Source of the DNA: Streptomyces sp. ISL-36
Lineage (GTDB): Bacteria; Actinomycetota; Actinomycetes; Streptomycetales; Streptomycetaceae
Direction: 5' to 3'
DNA: 64,000 nt
NCBI RefSeq assembly: GCF_018614205.1
Contig: NZ_JAGGOS010000060.1
Coordinates: 1-64,000 of the forward strand
Shown: piece after piece, positions 26,754 to 34,319 of the stretch
How positions within the stretch are numbered: position 1 is the first letter of the stretch
Layout of the letters: each line of letters begins with the position of its first letter
Translations under genes and position numbers: made by a program
Notes under the pieces: generated by a model
Told to the model about the DNA's origin: nothing
What the model saw: only the letters and a program-made list of their open reading frames with translations
Databases searched by the model: none

Positions 26754-27479
26754 CTAGCTGCCGGCGCCGGCGACCGCCGCGACGGCCTCCTTGGCGGCCT
26801 TCACCGCACCATCCATCATCACTTTGTCGGACGGAGCGGACGCCCCCGCGTAACCGGCGCCGTTGTACGTCAGCAGCACCAGCACATTGCCCGTACGCGC
26901 CACGATCGAGGCGTACTTGAAGTCCTCACCCGTCTTACGCAGCTCGTACGCCACCGCCTTCGCCTGGTCGCCGACCCCCGGCACCTCGGTGGTGCGCAGC
27001 TTCTTGGCACCCTCCGTCGCCTGGACCTTGGCCAGCTCCTTGGTGAAGTTCTCCTGCGCACGCTCCTGGCCGCTGCCGAGCGAGGCATCCGACTCGTAGC
27101 GGTAGAAGGAGACGTCGAGCCAGCGGTACTGCGAGCCCTTCAGCCCCTTGTCCTCAAGGCCGTTCCACGAGCAACCGCCACGGCTCGTCGTGTCGCTGGA
27201 GGGAGCCGTCGTACCGTTCTTCGCCTTCGCCTTGGGCACCAGGCTCGCGGTCGTCTTCGCGGAGATCGACTTGCAGACGTCCGGCAGCTTCGTGAACTTC
27301 GCCGGCTCGACCGTCTTCGTCGACTGCTGGGCGCTCGGGGTGGCCGAGGACGACCCCTTGCCCTTGTCCGGGGCCGACCCGGAACCGTCGGAGTCCGAGG
27401 AGCAGCCGGCGACGACGAGCATCACCGGAACGGCTGCGCAGGCGAGTATGCGGGAGAGTCGCGGGGCTGATCGGTGCAT
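26754..27479 (-). CDS. DUF3558 lipoprotein (copy A)
   Basis: A 241-residue exported lipoprotein: signal peptide with lipobox VMLVVAGCSS (Cys about 26), a Ser/Gly/Lys-rich linker, then a DUF3558 domain with FTKLPDVCKSISAKT, GGCSWNGLEDKG and WLDVSFYRYESD. DUF3558 is a mycobacterial/streptomycete surface family of unknown function, often with one disulfide; the two cysteines here (VCKSI and GGCSW) fit. It follows a diverged paralogue 135 bp upstream. The two may form one transcription unit. Confidence 0.82.
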   Translation of the reverse strand: MHRSAPRLSRILACAAVPVMLVVAGCSSDSDGSGSAPDKGKGSSSATPSAQQSTKTVEPAKFTKLPDVCKSISAKTTASLVPKAKAKNGTTAPSSDTTSRGGCSWNGLEDKGLKGSQYRWLDVSFYRYESDASLGSGQERAQENFTKELAKVQATEGAKKLRTTEVPGVGDQAKAVAYELRKTGEDFKYASIVARTGNVLVLLTYNGAGYAGASAPSDKVMMDGAVKAAKEAVAAVAGAGS

Positions 27480-27614
27480 GGTTCCTTCAGTCGCTTGTCG
27501 TACGGTCCGGCAGTGTTCGTCCGCTCCGGCCGGCTGCCGTACGGCCCGGCCGACGGCCACGGTACGCCGACACGTTACGTGGTCGCGGTGCGCTCACGGA
27601 GGGGGTCCGGGCGG

Positions 27615-28457
27615 CTACTCCTCCAGCCGCTCGGCGAGCAGACGGGCCAGACTCACCGCCTTTTCCTGCAGTTCCCTGCTGTCCGGGGCCTCCGCGGAAC
27701 CGTTCGTCTGCTCCGCGTACTCGACCGTCACGATCACATTGGATGTGCGGAACACCACGCTCACCGTGCGGTGCCGACCGCTCGTCCCGACGCTCGCGAG
27801 CACGTCGTCGAGGAACGCGACCTGACCGAGACCCTGCAGCACGCGGGGCTCCAGGCCGGTGCCGGTGCCGGTCCCGGGGGCCGGCGGGGTGTCGGAGTCG
27901 GACGGCTGGGCGGGAGGTGTCGAGGCCGAAGGGTCGGCCGCGCCGGTGGCGGGGCTGCCGGACGGGCTGGTGCTGCCGGAGGGGCTGGTGGGGGCGGTCG
28001 TCGGCGGGGGCTGGGGGAGGTCCGCCGCGGTCTGCTTGCCGGCGAACACCTCCTGGGCACGGTCGTCGTCGCTGACGGCCGAGTCGTACGACACCACCCG
28101 CTCCATGTCGAGGAGGAGCCGGTGCGAGGCGTCGGGGGTGTCGGCCTTCCAGCTGCACCCGACGCGGCGGTCGGTGTCGTACGTGACGGCAGCGCTGCCG
28201 CGGTACGCCCGGTCGCGCTCCTCGTCGGGCAGCTGGGCGGCGCCGGGCAGCAGATCCCTGAGCGTGGCCTGCGGGACGGAGCCGCAGGGCTCGAAGAGCG
28301 TGCGGTAGCGGCCCGGGGGCGCCGCGGCCGCTGCGGGCCCGGCCTTGGAGTCGATGGCGGCGGTGTCGCTTCCGGTGCCGGAGGAGCAGCCGGTGAGGCC
28401 CAAGGCGAGCGCCATGGTCAGCGCTGTCAGACCGGGTACGTACGCCTGTCGCTGCAC
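27615..28457 (-). CDS. DUF3558-like lipoprotein (copy B)
   Basis: A 280-residue paralogue of its downstream neighbour. GTG at 28457 gives a signal peptide ending in the lipobox ALALGLTGCSS (Cys about 24); the domain has FEPCGSVPQATLRDLL and GCSWKADTPDASHRLLL. The middle carries a Pro/Ser/Thr repeat tract (about 150-205), and the domain resumes at VLQGLGQVAFLDDVLA. The insertion separates two halves of the domain as compared with copy A. Function unknown. Confidence 0.78.
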   Translation of the reverse strand: MQRQAYVPGLTALTMALALGLTGCSSGTGSDTAAIDSKAGPAAAAAPPGRYRTLFEPCGSVPQATLRDLLPGAAQLPDEERDRAYRGSAAVTYDTDRRVGCSWKADTPDASHRLLLDMERVVSYDSAVSDDDRAQEVFAGKQTAADLPQPPPTTAPTSPSGSTSPSGSPATGAADPSASTPPAQPSDSDTPPAPGTGTGTGLEPRVLQGLGQVAFLDDVLASVGTSGRHRTVSVVFRTSNVIVTVEYAEQTNGSAEAPDSRELQEKAVSLARLLAERLEE

Positions 28458-28631
28458 GCTCTCAGGCTCCCTTCTCCCGAAGACTTCCCCGAAAACTGTT
28501 TGCCGCCGGAGTCCGGCCGATGGACACAATGTGTATCGCACGCAACGCCGTCGATGCCGGTCCGTTGTCACTTGTACGGGCCTTGGTGCCGGTTTTTGCG
28601 TTTTCAGGCTTTTCGGGGGAATCGAGGAAGT

Positions 28632-29825
28632 ATGTCGTATGTAGAGGTACCGGGTGCGAAGGTGCCCATCCGGATGTGGACCGATCCTTCCACGGTCGAG
28701 GGCGGCGCCATGCAGCAGCTCCAGAACGTGGCGACGCTGCCGTGGATCAAGGGCCTGGCCGTGATGCCGGACGTGCATTACGGCAAGGGCGCGACCGTCG
28801 GCTCCGTGATCGCGATGCGGGGGGCCGTGTGTCCGGCGGCGGTGGGCGTGGACATCGGCTGCGGCATGTCGGCGGTCAAGACGTCGCTGACGGCGAACGA
28901 CCTGCCGGGCGATCTCTCGCGGCTGCGGTCGAAGATCGAGCAGGCGATTCCGGTGGGGCGGGGGATGCACCGGGACGAGGTGGATCCGAAACGGCTGTAC
29001 CAGTTCCCGACGGCGGGGTGGGAGGGCTTCTGGTCCCGGTTCGACGGGATCGCGGACGCGGTCAAATTCCGTCGCGAACGGGCAGCAATGCAGATGGGAA
29101 CGCTAGGCGCGGGCAATCACTTCTGCGAAGTTTGCATCGATGGCCAAGGGTCGGTCTGGTTGATGCTTCACTCGGGCTCGCGGAACATCGGCAAGGAGCT
29201 CGCCGAGTACCACATCGGTGAGGCGCGGAAGCTGCCGCACAACCAGGGGCTCGTCGACCGGGACCTGGCGGTCTTCGTCGCAGACACCCCGCAGATGGCC
29301 GCGTACCGGAACGATCTCTTCTGGGCGCAGGAGTACGCGAAGTACAACCGAGCGGTGATGATGGCGCTCTTCCAGGAGGTCGTCCGGCGGGAGTTCCGCA
29401 AGGCGAAGGTGACCTTCGATCCGGTCATCTCCTGTCACCACAACTACGTGGCGGAGGAGCGATACGAGGGGATGGACCTGCTCGTCACCCGAAAGGGCGC
29501 GATCCGGGCGGGCTCCGGAGAGTTCGGGATCATCCCGGGCTCGATGGGTACCGGTTCGTACATCGTGAAGGGTCTGGGGAACGAGGCGTCCTTCAACTCC
29601 GCCTCGCACGGCGCCGGCCGAAAGATGAGCCGGACCGCGGCGAAGCGGCGCTTCTCGACGCGTGATCTGGAGGAGCAGACGCGGGGCGTGGAGTGCCGTA
29701 AGGACTCCGGTGTCGTGGACGAGATCCCGGGCGCCTACAAGCCGATCGAGAAGGTCATCGATCAGCAGCGGGACCTGGTCGAGGTGGTCGCGAAGCTGAA
29801 GCAGGTCGTCTGCGTGAAGGGCTGA
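28632..29825 (+). CDS. rtcB: RtcB family RNA ligase
   Basis: 397 residues, the usual bacterial length. RtcB joins RNA ends bearing 2',3'-cyclic phosphate (or 3'-phosphate) and 5'-OH with GTP and Mn2+. Family blocks are visible in order: VGVDIGCGMSAVKT (metal Asp/Cys), GTLGAGNHFCEVC, HHNYVAEE, GSMGTGSYIVKG and SHGAGRKMSRTAAKR, whose histidine is the guanylated residue in the family. ATG at 28632 fits the family N-terminus; the reading frame stays open upstream but is antisense to the DUF3558 gene. No archease or RtcA gene lies beside it. Confidence 0.93.
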   Translation: MSYVEVPGAKVPIRMWTDPSTVEGGAMQQLQNVATLPWIKGLAVMPDVHYGKGATVGSVIAMRGAVCPAAVGVDIGCGMSAVKTSLTANDLPGDLSRLRSKIEQAIPVGRGMHRDEVDPKRLYQFPTAGWEGFWSRFDGIADAVKFRRERAAMQMGTLGAGNHFCEVCIDGQGSVWLMLHSGSRNIGKELAEYHIGEARKLPHNQGLVDRDLAVFVADTPQMAAYRNDLFWAQEYAKYNRAVMMALFQEVVRREFRKAKVTFDPVISCHHNYVAEERYEGMDLLVTRKGAIRAGSGEFGIIPGSMGTGSYIVKGLGNEASFNSASHGAGRKMSRTAAKRRFSTRDLEEQTRGVECRKDSGVVDEIPGAYKPIEKVIDQQRDLVEVVAKLKQVVCVKG

Positions 29826-29841
29826 GCGGCTGCGGAGTGCA

Positions 29842-29871
29842 GAAGGGCCGACGCGTGTGCGTCGGCCCTTC
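29842..29871. terminator. Bidirectional terminator between rtcB and SDR gene
   Basis: 13-bp perfect stem (29842-29854 with 29859-29871), GTGT loop, between converging genes. Confidence 0.85.
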
Positions 29872-29893
29872 GCTCGTTCCCGGTCGGTTCTCG

Positions 29894-30658
29894 TCAGAGC
29901 TCGCGGTGGACCTTGGTGTTGGAGGCCTGGGCACGGGGGCGGACGACGAGGAGGTCGATGTTGACGTGTGGGGGGCGGGTGACGGCCCAGGTGATGGTGC
30001 CGGCGACGTCGTCGGCGGTGAGGGGGTCGGGGACGCCGGCGTAGACCTTGGCGGCTTTTTCGGTGTCGCCGCGGAAGCGGGTGGTGGCGAACTCGTCGGT
30101 CTTGACCATTCCGGGGGCGATCTCGATGACGCGGACCGGGGTGCCGACGATCTCGAGGCGGAGGGTTTCGGCGAGGACGCGGGCGCCGTTCTTGGCGGCG
30201 ACGTAGCCGGCGCCGCCTTCGTAGGTGGAGTGGCCGGCGGTGGAGGACAGGACGACGACCGTGCCGTCGCCGCTGGCGGTGAGGGCGGGGAGCAGGGCCT
30301 GGGTGACGTTGAGGGTGCCGATGACGTTGACCTCGTACATCTGGCGCCAGTCGTCGGGGTCGCCGGTGGCGACGGGGTCGGCGCCGAGGGCGCCGCCCGC
30401 GTTGTTGACCAGGACCGCGATCGTGCGGAAGGCGGTCGCGAAGGTCTGGACGGCTTCGCGGTCGGTGACGTCGAGGGCGTAGGCGGTGGCCTGGTGGCCG
30501 GCCTCGTTGATCTCGGCGGCGATCTTCTCGATGCGGTCCTTGCGGCGGGCGGTGAGGACCACGCGGTATCCGGCCGCGGCGAGTTGCCTGGCGGTGGCGG
30601 CGCCGATTCCGCTGCTCGCTCCGGTGACGATGGCGATGGGGGTACCGGCGGCAGTCAT
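29894..30658 (-). CDS. SDR family NAD(P)-dependent oxidoreductase
   Basis: A 254-residue classical short-chain dehydrogenase: cofactor motif VTGASSGIGAATARQ, NNAGG, catalytic Ser in VLSSTAGHSTYEGG and the YxxxK pair in GYVAAK. TARRK after the second strand suggests NADP(H). It is of the clavaldehyde-dehydrogenase/YdfG-like sort; the substrate is unknown. The C-terminus PPHVNIDLLVVRPRAQA is typical of this subgroup. YnfA is 65 bp downstream in the same direction. Confidence 0.9.
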   Translation of the reverse strand: MTAAGTPIAIVTGASSGIGAATARQLAAAGYRVVLTARRKDRIEKIAAEINEAGHQATAYALDVTDREAVQTFATAFRTIAVLVNNAGGALGADPVATGDPDDWRQMYEVNVIGTLNVTQALLPALTASGDGTVVVLSSTAGHSTYEGGAGYVAAKNGARVLAETLRLEIVGTPVRVIEIAPGMVKTDEFATTRFRGDTEKAAKVYAGVPDPLTADDVAGTITWAVTRPPHVNIDLLVVRPRAQASNTKVHREL

Positions 30659-30723
30659 GACGTGCTCCTCGCGCGTGTGGTCGATTACGTCGCTCGCTGG
30701 TCAGGATAGGCGGCGGCCGGTGG

Positions 30724-31059
30724 TCAGCGGGCTCGCGGGGCGTACATGATCACGGCCATGCCGGCGAGGCAGATCAGTGCTCCGGTGACGTCCCAGCGGT
30801 CGGGGCGGTAGCCGTCGGCGACCATGCCCCAGGCGATCGAGCCGGCGACGAAGACCCCGCCGTAGGCGGCGAGGATCCGGCCGAACTCGGCGTCGGGCTG
30901 GAGGGTGGCCACGAAGCCGTAGACGCCGAGGGCGGCGACTCCGGCGCCGATCCAGATCCAGCCGCGGTGTTCGCGGACGCCTTGCCAGACGAGCCAGGCG
31001 CCGCCGATCTCGAAGAGGGCGGCGAGGACGAAGAGGGCGGCGGATCGGGCGATGAGCAT
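30724..31059 (-). CDS. YnfA family membrane protein (UPF0060)
   Basis: 111 residues with four hydrophobic segments ([73 protein letters not shown]). The family resembles small multidrug resistance transporters, with the conserved Glu in LFEIGGAW in the first helix, and has been linked to efflux in some bacteria. ATG at 31059 begins the first helix. It follows an SDR gene, but no functional link is evident. Confidence 0.88.
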   Translation of the reverse strand: MLIARSAALFVLAALFEIGGAWLVWQGVREHRGWIWIGAGVAALGVYGFVATLQPDAEFGRILAAYGGVFVAGSIAWGMVADGYRPDRWDVTGALICLAGMAVIMYAPRAR

Positions 31060-31141
31060 GGGGACAGGGTGGCAGGTCCGGGGGGACACGCGGGCTGACG
31101 GATAGTCAGAACATATGCGGGACAATCGGTATCTTCAGGGC

Positions 31142-31648
31142 ATGAGTGTGATGAGCAAGGTGCTGCTCGGTCTGGCCCTGACGGGCACGGTCGTGGTCGG
31201 CGTGGGGGAGAGTGCCCGGGCTGTCGGGCCGGCACCGGTCGCCGTCGAGCCGGTACCGGTCACGGCCGAGGCGGACCTGGCCCACCACGGCCATGTCTCT
31301 CTCTGGGAGAGGCGACTGGGGGTCTGGTTGGTCAGCGAGAACCATGGGCCGTCCCATGTGTCCCAGGCGACGGTCCGGCTCGCCTTCTCCGAGCCGCTGG
31401 CCGGTGGGCAGGAGCTTCCTCCTTCCTGTCTGTGGGGGAGTGATCGGGTGGTGGTCTGCCGCACGGGTGAGCTGCGGGCCGCGGGGGCGGCAGGCGAGCT
31501 GGCGCTCGATCTGCGGACGGCGGGCTCTCCGGACGAGGTGACCGTCGACATCGGCACCGTGTGGAGCGACGGCTCGACCGACCGGAATCCGAAGAACGAC
31601 CGTCATCGGGTCCTTGTGCTCGCGACGGGTGATCCCTACGTCTTCTGA
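31142..31648 (+). CDS. Secreted DUF11-like protein
   Basis: A 168-residue exported protein. Signal peptide (SKVLLGLALTGTVVVGVG, cleavage near SARA-VG, about residue 28) and a beta-rich domain starting ENHGPSHVSQATVRLAFSEPL with a Cys pair (PPSCLWGSDRVVVCRTGEL), like DUF11 or immunoglobulin-fold repeats of secreted actinobacterial proteins. The VTVDIGTVWSDGSTDRNPKND motif near the end is typical. Alternative start at 31151. Stop lies 2 bp before the stop of the converging monooxygenase gene. Confidence 0.7.
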   Translation: MSVMSKVLLGLALTGTVVVGVGESARAVGPAPVAVEPVPVTAEADLAHHGHVSLWERRLGVWLVSENHGPSHVSQATVRLAFSEPLAGGQELPPSCLWGSDRVVVCRTGELRAAGAAGELALDLRTAGSPDEVTVDIGTVWSDGSTDRNPKNDRHRVLVLATGDPYVF

Positions 31649-31650
31649 CA

Positions 31651-33033
31651 TCATCGGAAGGTGTGGCCGTCGGGGCGGACCAGGAGCGTGGTGCGCCGGG
31701 CGGGGTCGGTCCAGGTGGCCCGTACGACCCGGGCCGGGGAGGCAGGGGAGGCAGGCAGGGCCGGCTTCGTGCCCTCGGGGGCGATCAGGACGAACTCGCC
31801 CGCGCGGAGCAGTTCGTAGAGCCTGCCCTCGCGCAGGGTCAGGTCGGGGACGCGCCGGCCCGTCCGGCCGTAGGCGATGCCGAGACCGCTGATCGCGCCC
31901 ATGGCCTTGTCGGCGGCGGGGCGGAAGGTGTTCAGGAGGCGCGTCGCGAGCGCGCGGGCGGTGCGCAGGAGGGGGTCGCGGGCCATGGCGAGCCGGACGA
32001 TGGCTCCGCTGCTGCGCAGTACCGCCGCGCCGACCGGGTGGCGTTCGGTCTGGTAGGTGTCGAGTAGCGCCTCGGGGTCGGGGGCGTCCCCGCGCAGGAC
32101 GGCGGCGAGTTTCCAGGAGAGGTTGGCGGCGTCCTGGAGGCCGGTGTTCATGCCCTGACCGCCGGCGGGGGAGTGGACGTGGGCGGCGTCGCCGGCGAGG
32201 AGGACGCGGCCCGAGCGGTAGGCGGGGGCCTGGCGTTCGTCGCTGTGGAAGCGGGAGATCCAGCGGGCGTCGTGCATGCCGTAGTCGCTGCCGAGGGCGC
32301 GGCGGGCGATGTCGCGGACCTCGTCGAGGTCGACGGGTTCGCTGTCGGGGACCTGGCGGGTGCGGTTCCAGCCCATCACGCGGTACCAGCCGTCGCCGAA
32401 GGGGGCGATGAAGGCGAAGGCGTCCCGGGCTCCGTTGACCGTGAGGAGTCCTTCGGGTTCGTGGGTGAGGCGGACGTCGGCGAGGACGAGGGAGCGGATC
32501 ACCGAGGTGCCGGGGAAGGGGAGTCCGAGGGCGGCCCGCACGGTGCTGCGTACGCCGTCGGCGCCGACGAGGTAGCGGGCACGGAGGGTGAGGGGTGCGC
32601 CGCCGGGGCCGGTGAGTTCGGCGGTGACCGTGTCGGTGTCCTGGCTCAGTGCGCGCAGTTCCGTTCCGTACCGGAAGTCCACACCTGTGGACAGGGCGCG
32701 GTGTTCGAGGAGTCGCTCGACTTCGTACTGCGGGGTGATCAGGAGGTAGGGGAAGCGGGAGGGCAGCCGGGTCAGGTCGAGGGTGAGGTGGCGGAAGAGG
32801 CGCAGCTGGGTGAGGGGGGTGCCGGTGGAGACGAGGTCGTCGGCGAGGCCGCGGGCGTCGAGCTGTTCCAGGGTGCGGGCGTGGACGCCGAAGGCGCGGG
32901 TCATGTTGCTGATGCCGTGGGGTCGGCGCTCGATCAGCGTGGCGCGCAGTCCCGCGGCGGCGAGGTCGCCGGCGAGCAGCATGCCGGTGGGGCCCGCTCT
33001 GATGACGAGGACGTCCGTGTCCAGGTGGTTCAT
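31651..33033 (-). CDS. FAD-dependent aromatic monooxygenase (PheA/TfdB family)
   Basis: A 460-residue flavoprotein hydroxylase of the group with polyketide and phenol hydroxylases. The DG motif region GADGVRSTVRAALG and the GD motif LLAGDAAHVHSPAGGQGMN are intact. The N-terminal nucleotide-binding loop reads VLVIRAGPTG, where the family has VIGAGPTG: the first glycine of GxGxxG is Arg, encoded by AGA, a rare codon here one base from GGA. ATG at 33033 has GGAGG 6-7 nt upstream. Divergent from its probable TetR regulator across an array of operator-like repeats; minus-strand TTGACA/TACATT boxes give a strong promoter. Confidence 0.85.
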   Translation of the reverse strand: MNHLDTDVLVIRAGPTGMLLAGDLAAAGLRATLIERRPHGISNMTRAFGVHARTLEQLDARGLADDLVSTGTPLTQLRLFRHLTLDLTRLPSRFPYLLITPQYEVERLLEHRALSTGVDFRYGTELRALSQDTDTVTAELTGPGGAPLTLRARYLVGADGVRSTVRAALGLPFPGTSVIRSLVLADVRLTHEPEGLLTVNGARDAFAFIAPFGDGWYRVMGWNRTRQVPDSEPVDLDEVRDIARRALGSDYGMHDARWISRFHSDERQAPAYRSGRVLLAGDAAHVHSPAGGQGMNTGLQDAANLSWKLAAVLRGDAPDPEALLDTYQTERHPVGAAVLRSSGAIVRLAMARDPLLRTARALATRLLNTFRPAADKAMGAISGLGIAYGRTGRRVPDLTLREGRLYELLRAGEFVLIAPEGTKPALPASPASPARVVRATWTDPARRTTLLVRPDGHTFR

Positions 33034-33099
33034 GGCTGCCTCCAGGTGTGCCATGCCAACTCCTGTTGGCCAACAAGTGTTGGTCAACGCTTGTTGGCA

Positions 33100-33129
33100 A
33101 ATGTAGGCGCCGCGCCGATGGCGTGTCAA
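33100..33129 (-). promoter_or_regulatory. Promoter of the monooxygenase gene
   Basis: On the minus strand a perfect -35 TTGACA (33129-33124) and -10 TACATT (33105-33100) are 18 bp apart, about 67 nt upstream of the start codon. Operator unit four overlaps the -35 and unit three overlaps the expected transcription start. Confidence 0.8.
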
Positions 33130-33141
33130 CACCTGTTGGCC

Positions 33142-33147
33142 TACAGT
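33142..33147 (+). promoter_or_regulatory. Putative -10 of a leaderless tetR transcript
   Basis: TACAGT lies 7 nt before the ATG at 33155, which has no Shine-Dalgarno sequence; the transcript likely begins at the start codon. The box sits inside operator unit five. Confidence 0.5.
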
Positions 33148-33154
33148 TGTTGGC

Positions 33155-33715
33155 ATGACGACAGCCCGCCGCTCCGACGCCACCCGTGCCGCGATCCTCG
33201 AAGCCGCTCGCGAGCGGTTCGCCTCCGACGGCTACGAGCGCGCCACCATCAGGGCCATCGCCCGCGACGCCGGGATCGATCCGTCGATGGTGATGCGCTA
33301 CTACGGCAACAAGGAGGGGCTGTTCGCCGCCGCTTCCGAGTTCGAGCTGCATCTTCCGGAGCTGGGCGCCCTGCCCTCCCGGCACATCGGCGCGGTCCTG
33401 GTCACGCACTTCCTCGACCGCTGGGAACGGGACGACGTCCTGACCGGGCTTCTGCGGGTCGGCGTCACCAACGCCGCGGGTGCCGAGAGGATGCAGGCGA
33501 TCTTCGCCGAGCAGCTCGGGCCGGTCGCCCTCGGCGTCTGCCCCGACCCCGCCGAGGCGCCCCGCCGCGCGGCCCTCGCCGCCTCGCAGATCCTCGGCAT
33601 GGCGCTGGCCCGCTATGTGCTGAGGCTGCCGCCGGCGGTCGAGATGTCCCGAGAGGACGTCGTCGCCTGGCTGGGGCCGACCGTGCAGCGCTACCTGACC
33701 GCGCAGCAGCCATAG
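33155..33715 (+). CDS. TetR family transcriptional regulator
   Basis: 186 residues. The N-terminal HTH reads TRAAILEAARERFASDGYER, then TIRAIARDAGIDPSMVMRYYGNKEGLFAAA (about residues 8-55); the C-terminal ligand domain is of the TetR_C_33-like sort with LRLPPAVEMSREDVVAWLGP. It is divergent from the flavin monooxygenase gene and its own start abuts operator unit five, so it most likely represses both genes and is relieved by the monooxygenase substrate or a related drug. Translation appears leaderless. Confidence 0.9.
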   Translation: MTTARRSDATRAAILEAARERFASDGYERATIRAIARDAGIDPSMVMRYYGNKEGLFAAASEFELHLPELGALPSRHIGAVLVTHFLDRWERDDVLTGLLRVGVTNAAGAERMQAIFAEQLGPVALGVCPDPAEAPRRAALAASQILGMALARYVLRLPPAVEMSREDVVAWLGPTVQRYLTAQQP

Positions 33716-33735
33716 AGCGGCAGGTCGCTGCTTCG

Positions 33736-33741
33736 TACACT
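33736..33741 (+). promoter_or_regulatory. Putative -10 of a leaderless marR transcript
   Basis: TACACT lies 6 nt before the ATG at 33748, which has no ribosome binding site. No clear -35 is visible. Confidence 0.4.
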
Positions 33742-33747
33742 TTCTGC

Positions 33748-34233
33748 ATGCCGCAGAAGAGTTCCGTCCGCCGGGACGGTCTGATGACCCAGCTGTACGA
33801 CGAGTCCCGCCGCTACATGGCCTCGTACGCGCTGTTCAACCAGGCCGTCGCGGACCATCTGCGGCTGCACCCGACCGATGTCCAGTGCCTGAACCTGCTG
33901 TCGCTGGAGCCCGGCCCCGTCACCATCGGCCGGGTCGCCGAGCTCACGGGGCTGACCACCGGCTCGGCGACCCGGCTCGTCGACCGGCTGGAGCGGGCCG
34001 GCTACGTCACGCGCGAGCGGGACGCCGAGGACAGGCGGCGCGTGCTCGTGGCCGCCGTGCCGGAGCGCATGGCGGAACTGGGCGCGTTCTGGCGGCGGCT
34101 CAACGGGGCCTGGGGCGCGATGTTCGACGCCTACAGCGATGCCGAAGTCGCCCTGCTCATCGCCCATATGCGCCGGACCGTCGAGCTCAGTGCCCAGCAG
34201 ATCGAGCGGCTGCGTACGGGCGAGATCGACTGA
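33748..34233 (+). CDS. MarR family transcriptional regulator
   Basis: 161 residues. A winged HTH is visible at LLSLEPGPVTIGRVAELTGLTTGSATRLVDRLERAGYVTRERDAEDRRRVLV (about residues 48-98), including the DRR wing loop of MarR proteins; flanking helices form the dimer. It starts 32 bp after tetR without a ribosome site. No nearby divergent target gene exists, so its target is unknown. A 14-bp tandem repeat follows its stop. Confidence 0.88.
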   Translation: MPQKSSVRRDGLMTQLYDESRRYMASYALFNQAVADHLRLHPTDVQCLNLLSLEPGPVTIGRVAELTGLTTGSATRLVDRLERAGYVTRERDAEDRRRVLVAAVPERMAELGAFWRRLNGAWGAMFDAYSDAEVALLIAHMRRTVELSAQQIERLRTGEID

Positions 34234-34245
34234 TCCTGCGGGCGC

Positions 34246-34315
34246 GATGTGCCGGGCGGGATGCGCCGGGCGGGATGCGCCGGTCCGGAGGCGCCGGTCC
34301 GGACGCGCCGGGCAG
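34246..34315. repeat. 14-bp tandem repeat between marR and Mut7-C gene
   Basis: Five 14-bp units (34246, 34260, 34274, 34288, 34302), consensus GATGCGCCGGGCGG with variants ending GGTCCG. Begins 13 bp after the marR stop and ends 5 bp before the stop of the converging gene. Non-coding. Confidence 0.85.
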
Positions 34316-34319
34316 TCGC

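Larger units (their letters stand above)
33056..33153. promoter_or_regulatory. Array of five 14-bp operator-like palindromes in 14-bp register
   Basis: Units at 33056-33069 (CCAACTCCTGTTGG), 33070-33083 (CCAACAAGTGTTGG), 33084-33097 (TCAACGCTTGTTGG), 33126-33139 (TCAACACCTGTTGG) and 33140-33153 (CCTACAGTTGTTGG) share the form YCAACANNTGTTGG. They abut and the 28-bp gap between the two groups is exactly two units, so all are in phase. They cover the -35 and start region of the monooxygenase promoter and the -10 of tetR. TetR binding is inferred. Confidence 0.8.

Noticed and set aside
27474..29825. A 783-codon version of RtcB
   Set aside because: The first 386 codons are antisense to the DUF3558 gene; family length and N-terminus fit the ATG at 28632.
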